Source: Klebsiella pneumoniae
Lineage (GTDB): Bacteria > Myxococcota_A > UBA796 > SXON01
Length of the DNA: 64,000 nucleotides
NCBI GenBank assembly: GCA_945861635.1
Contig: CAMAWH010000004.1
Coordinates: forward strand, 1-64,000
Direction: 5' to 3'
Under the pieces are notes generated by a model that had not been told where the DNA came from, made no database searches, and saw only the letters and a list, made by a program, of their open reading frames with translations. This document shows positions 63,883 through 64,000 of this stretch, piece by piece. How positions within the stretch are numbered: the first letter of the stretch is position 1; the number at the start of each line of letters is the position of its first letter. Position numbers and translations under genes: made by a program.

Positions 63883-64000
63883 TCTCTGGCTGCTTGCCGG
63901 ATGTACGCCCACCTGCAAAGAGGTATGCGTCAAGCTCATTGCATGTGACGACCTCGGTACGGAGCGGATGAGCGCCACGGAGTGCGAGGAAAGTTGCAAC
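63866..64000 (+). CDS. Second small Cys-rich lipoprotein, cut by window end
   Basis: From GTG 63866, with AAGGGG upstream, the frame reads a short signal VSLIVSLWLLAGC, then TPTCKEVCVKLIACDDLGTE and ATECEESCN at the window edge. The Cys spacing CKEVCVKL and CEESC parallels CRSSCTKL and CESTC in the preceding protein. Overlaps the preceding gene by 17 nt. Incomplete. Confidence 0.65.
   Translation, partial: MSLIVSLWLLAGCTPTCKEVCVKLIACDDLGTERMSATECEESCN

Overview
The window is high-GC, gene-dense bacterial chromosome. Lipobox-bearing secreted proteins with Asp/Thr/Ser/Ala stalks, a MYXO-CTERM-like C-terminus (2647-3873), MopE-type metal-binding repeats, FHA and Ser/Thr kinase signalling, an MglA-type GTPase and an eCIS-core protein together point to a Myxococcota-like (former deltaproteobacterial) organism. 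That assignment is inference; no rRNA or other phylogenetic marker lies in the window.

Layout. 1-2194: end of an integrative element (partial gene, tyrosine recombinase) abutting tRNA-Asn. 2242-6579: hslR, two secreted propeller-like proteins, a YjbR-fold protein and a START-like protein, with dispersed intergenic repeats at 3954-4280 and 6640-7540. 7710-12136: an eCIS-core (DUF4157) protein whose C-terminus looks like a Bacillus Tgl-type transglutaminase, a translationally coupled lipoprotein, and a GlnRS-YqeY fusion. 12152-20958: surface/secreted proteins (FG-GAP, lysyl oxidase, Asp-rich lipoprotein, MopE/FG-GAP giant) with an FHA-GGDEF cyclase. 21018-29121: signalling block (Ser/Thr kinase, FHA-wHTH, REC-GGDEF-EAL, Rcp1-like regulator, dual-core hybrid histidine kinase). 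29208-33752: decayed gene fragments, a MopE/beta-helix lipoprotein, and a 1.57-kb element with perfect 15-bp terminal inverted repeats carrying a DUF222-HNH gene. 33766-38184: radical SAM/SPASM operon; rhodanese-GNAT-lipoprotein operon. 38218-45107: operon MglA-like GTPase, RecJ, SDR, aconitase, with lgt divergent. 45097-50918: barrel and beta-propeller lipoproteins including a tandem duplication, and cytochrome c. 50968-52975: PuuD-like membrane protein, Nudix, lipoprotein, tRNA-Leu with promoter and terminator. 52998-63450: membrane glycosyltransferases, PKD lipoproteins, HEAT protein, GT4. 63499-64000: tandem Cys-rich small lipoproteins.

How it fits together: about a third of the genes encode exported lipoproteins or surface proteins; lgt, which attaches the lipid to such proteins, sits among them. 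Operons are tight, with many 4-nt ATGA/GTGA overlaps and two apparent CTGA overlaps that suggest CTG start codons. Two genes are broken by a C9 tract at which loss of one C restores the frame. The best candidates for new biology are the eCIS-core/transglutaminase fusion with its coupled lipoprotein, the inverted-repeat HNH element, the bacterial lysyl oxidase, and the tail-anchored MglA-type GTPase.
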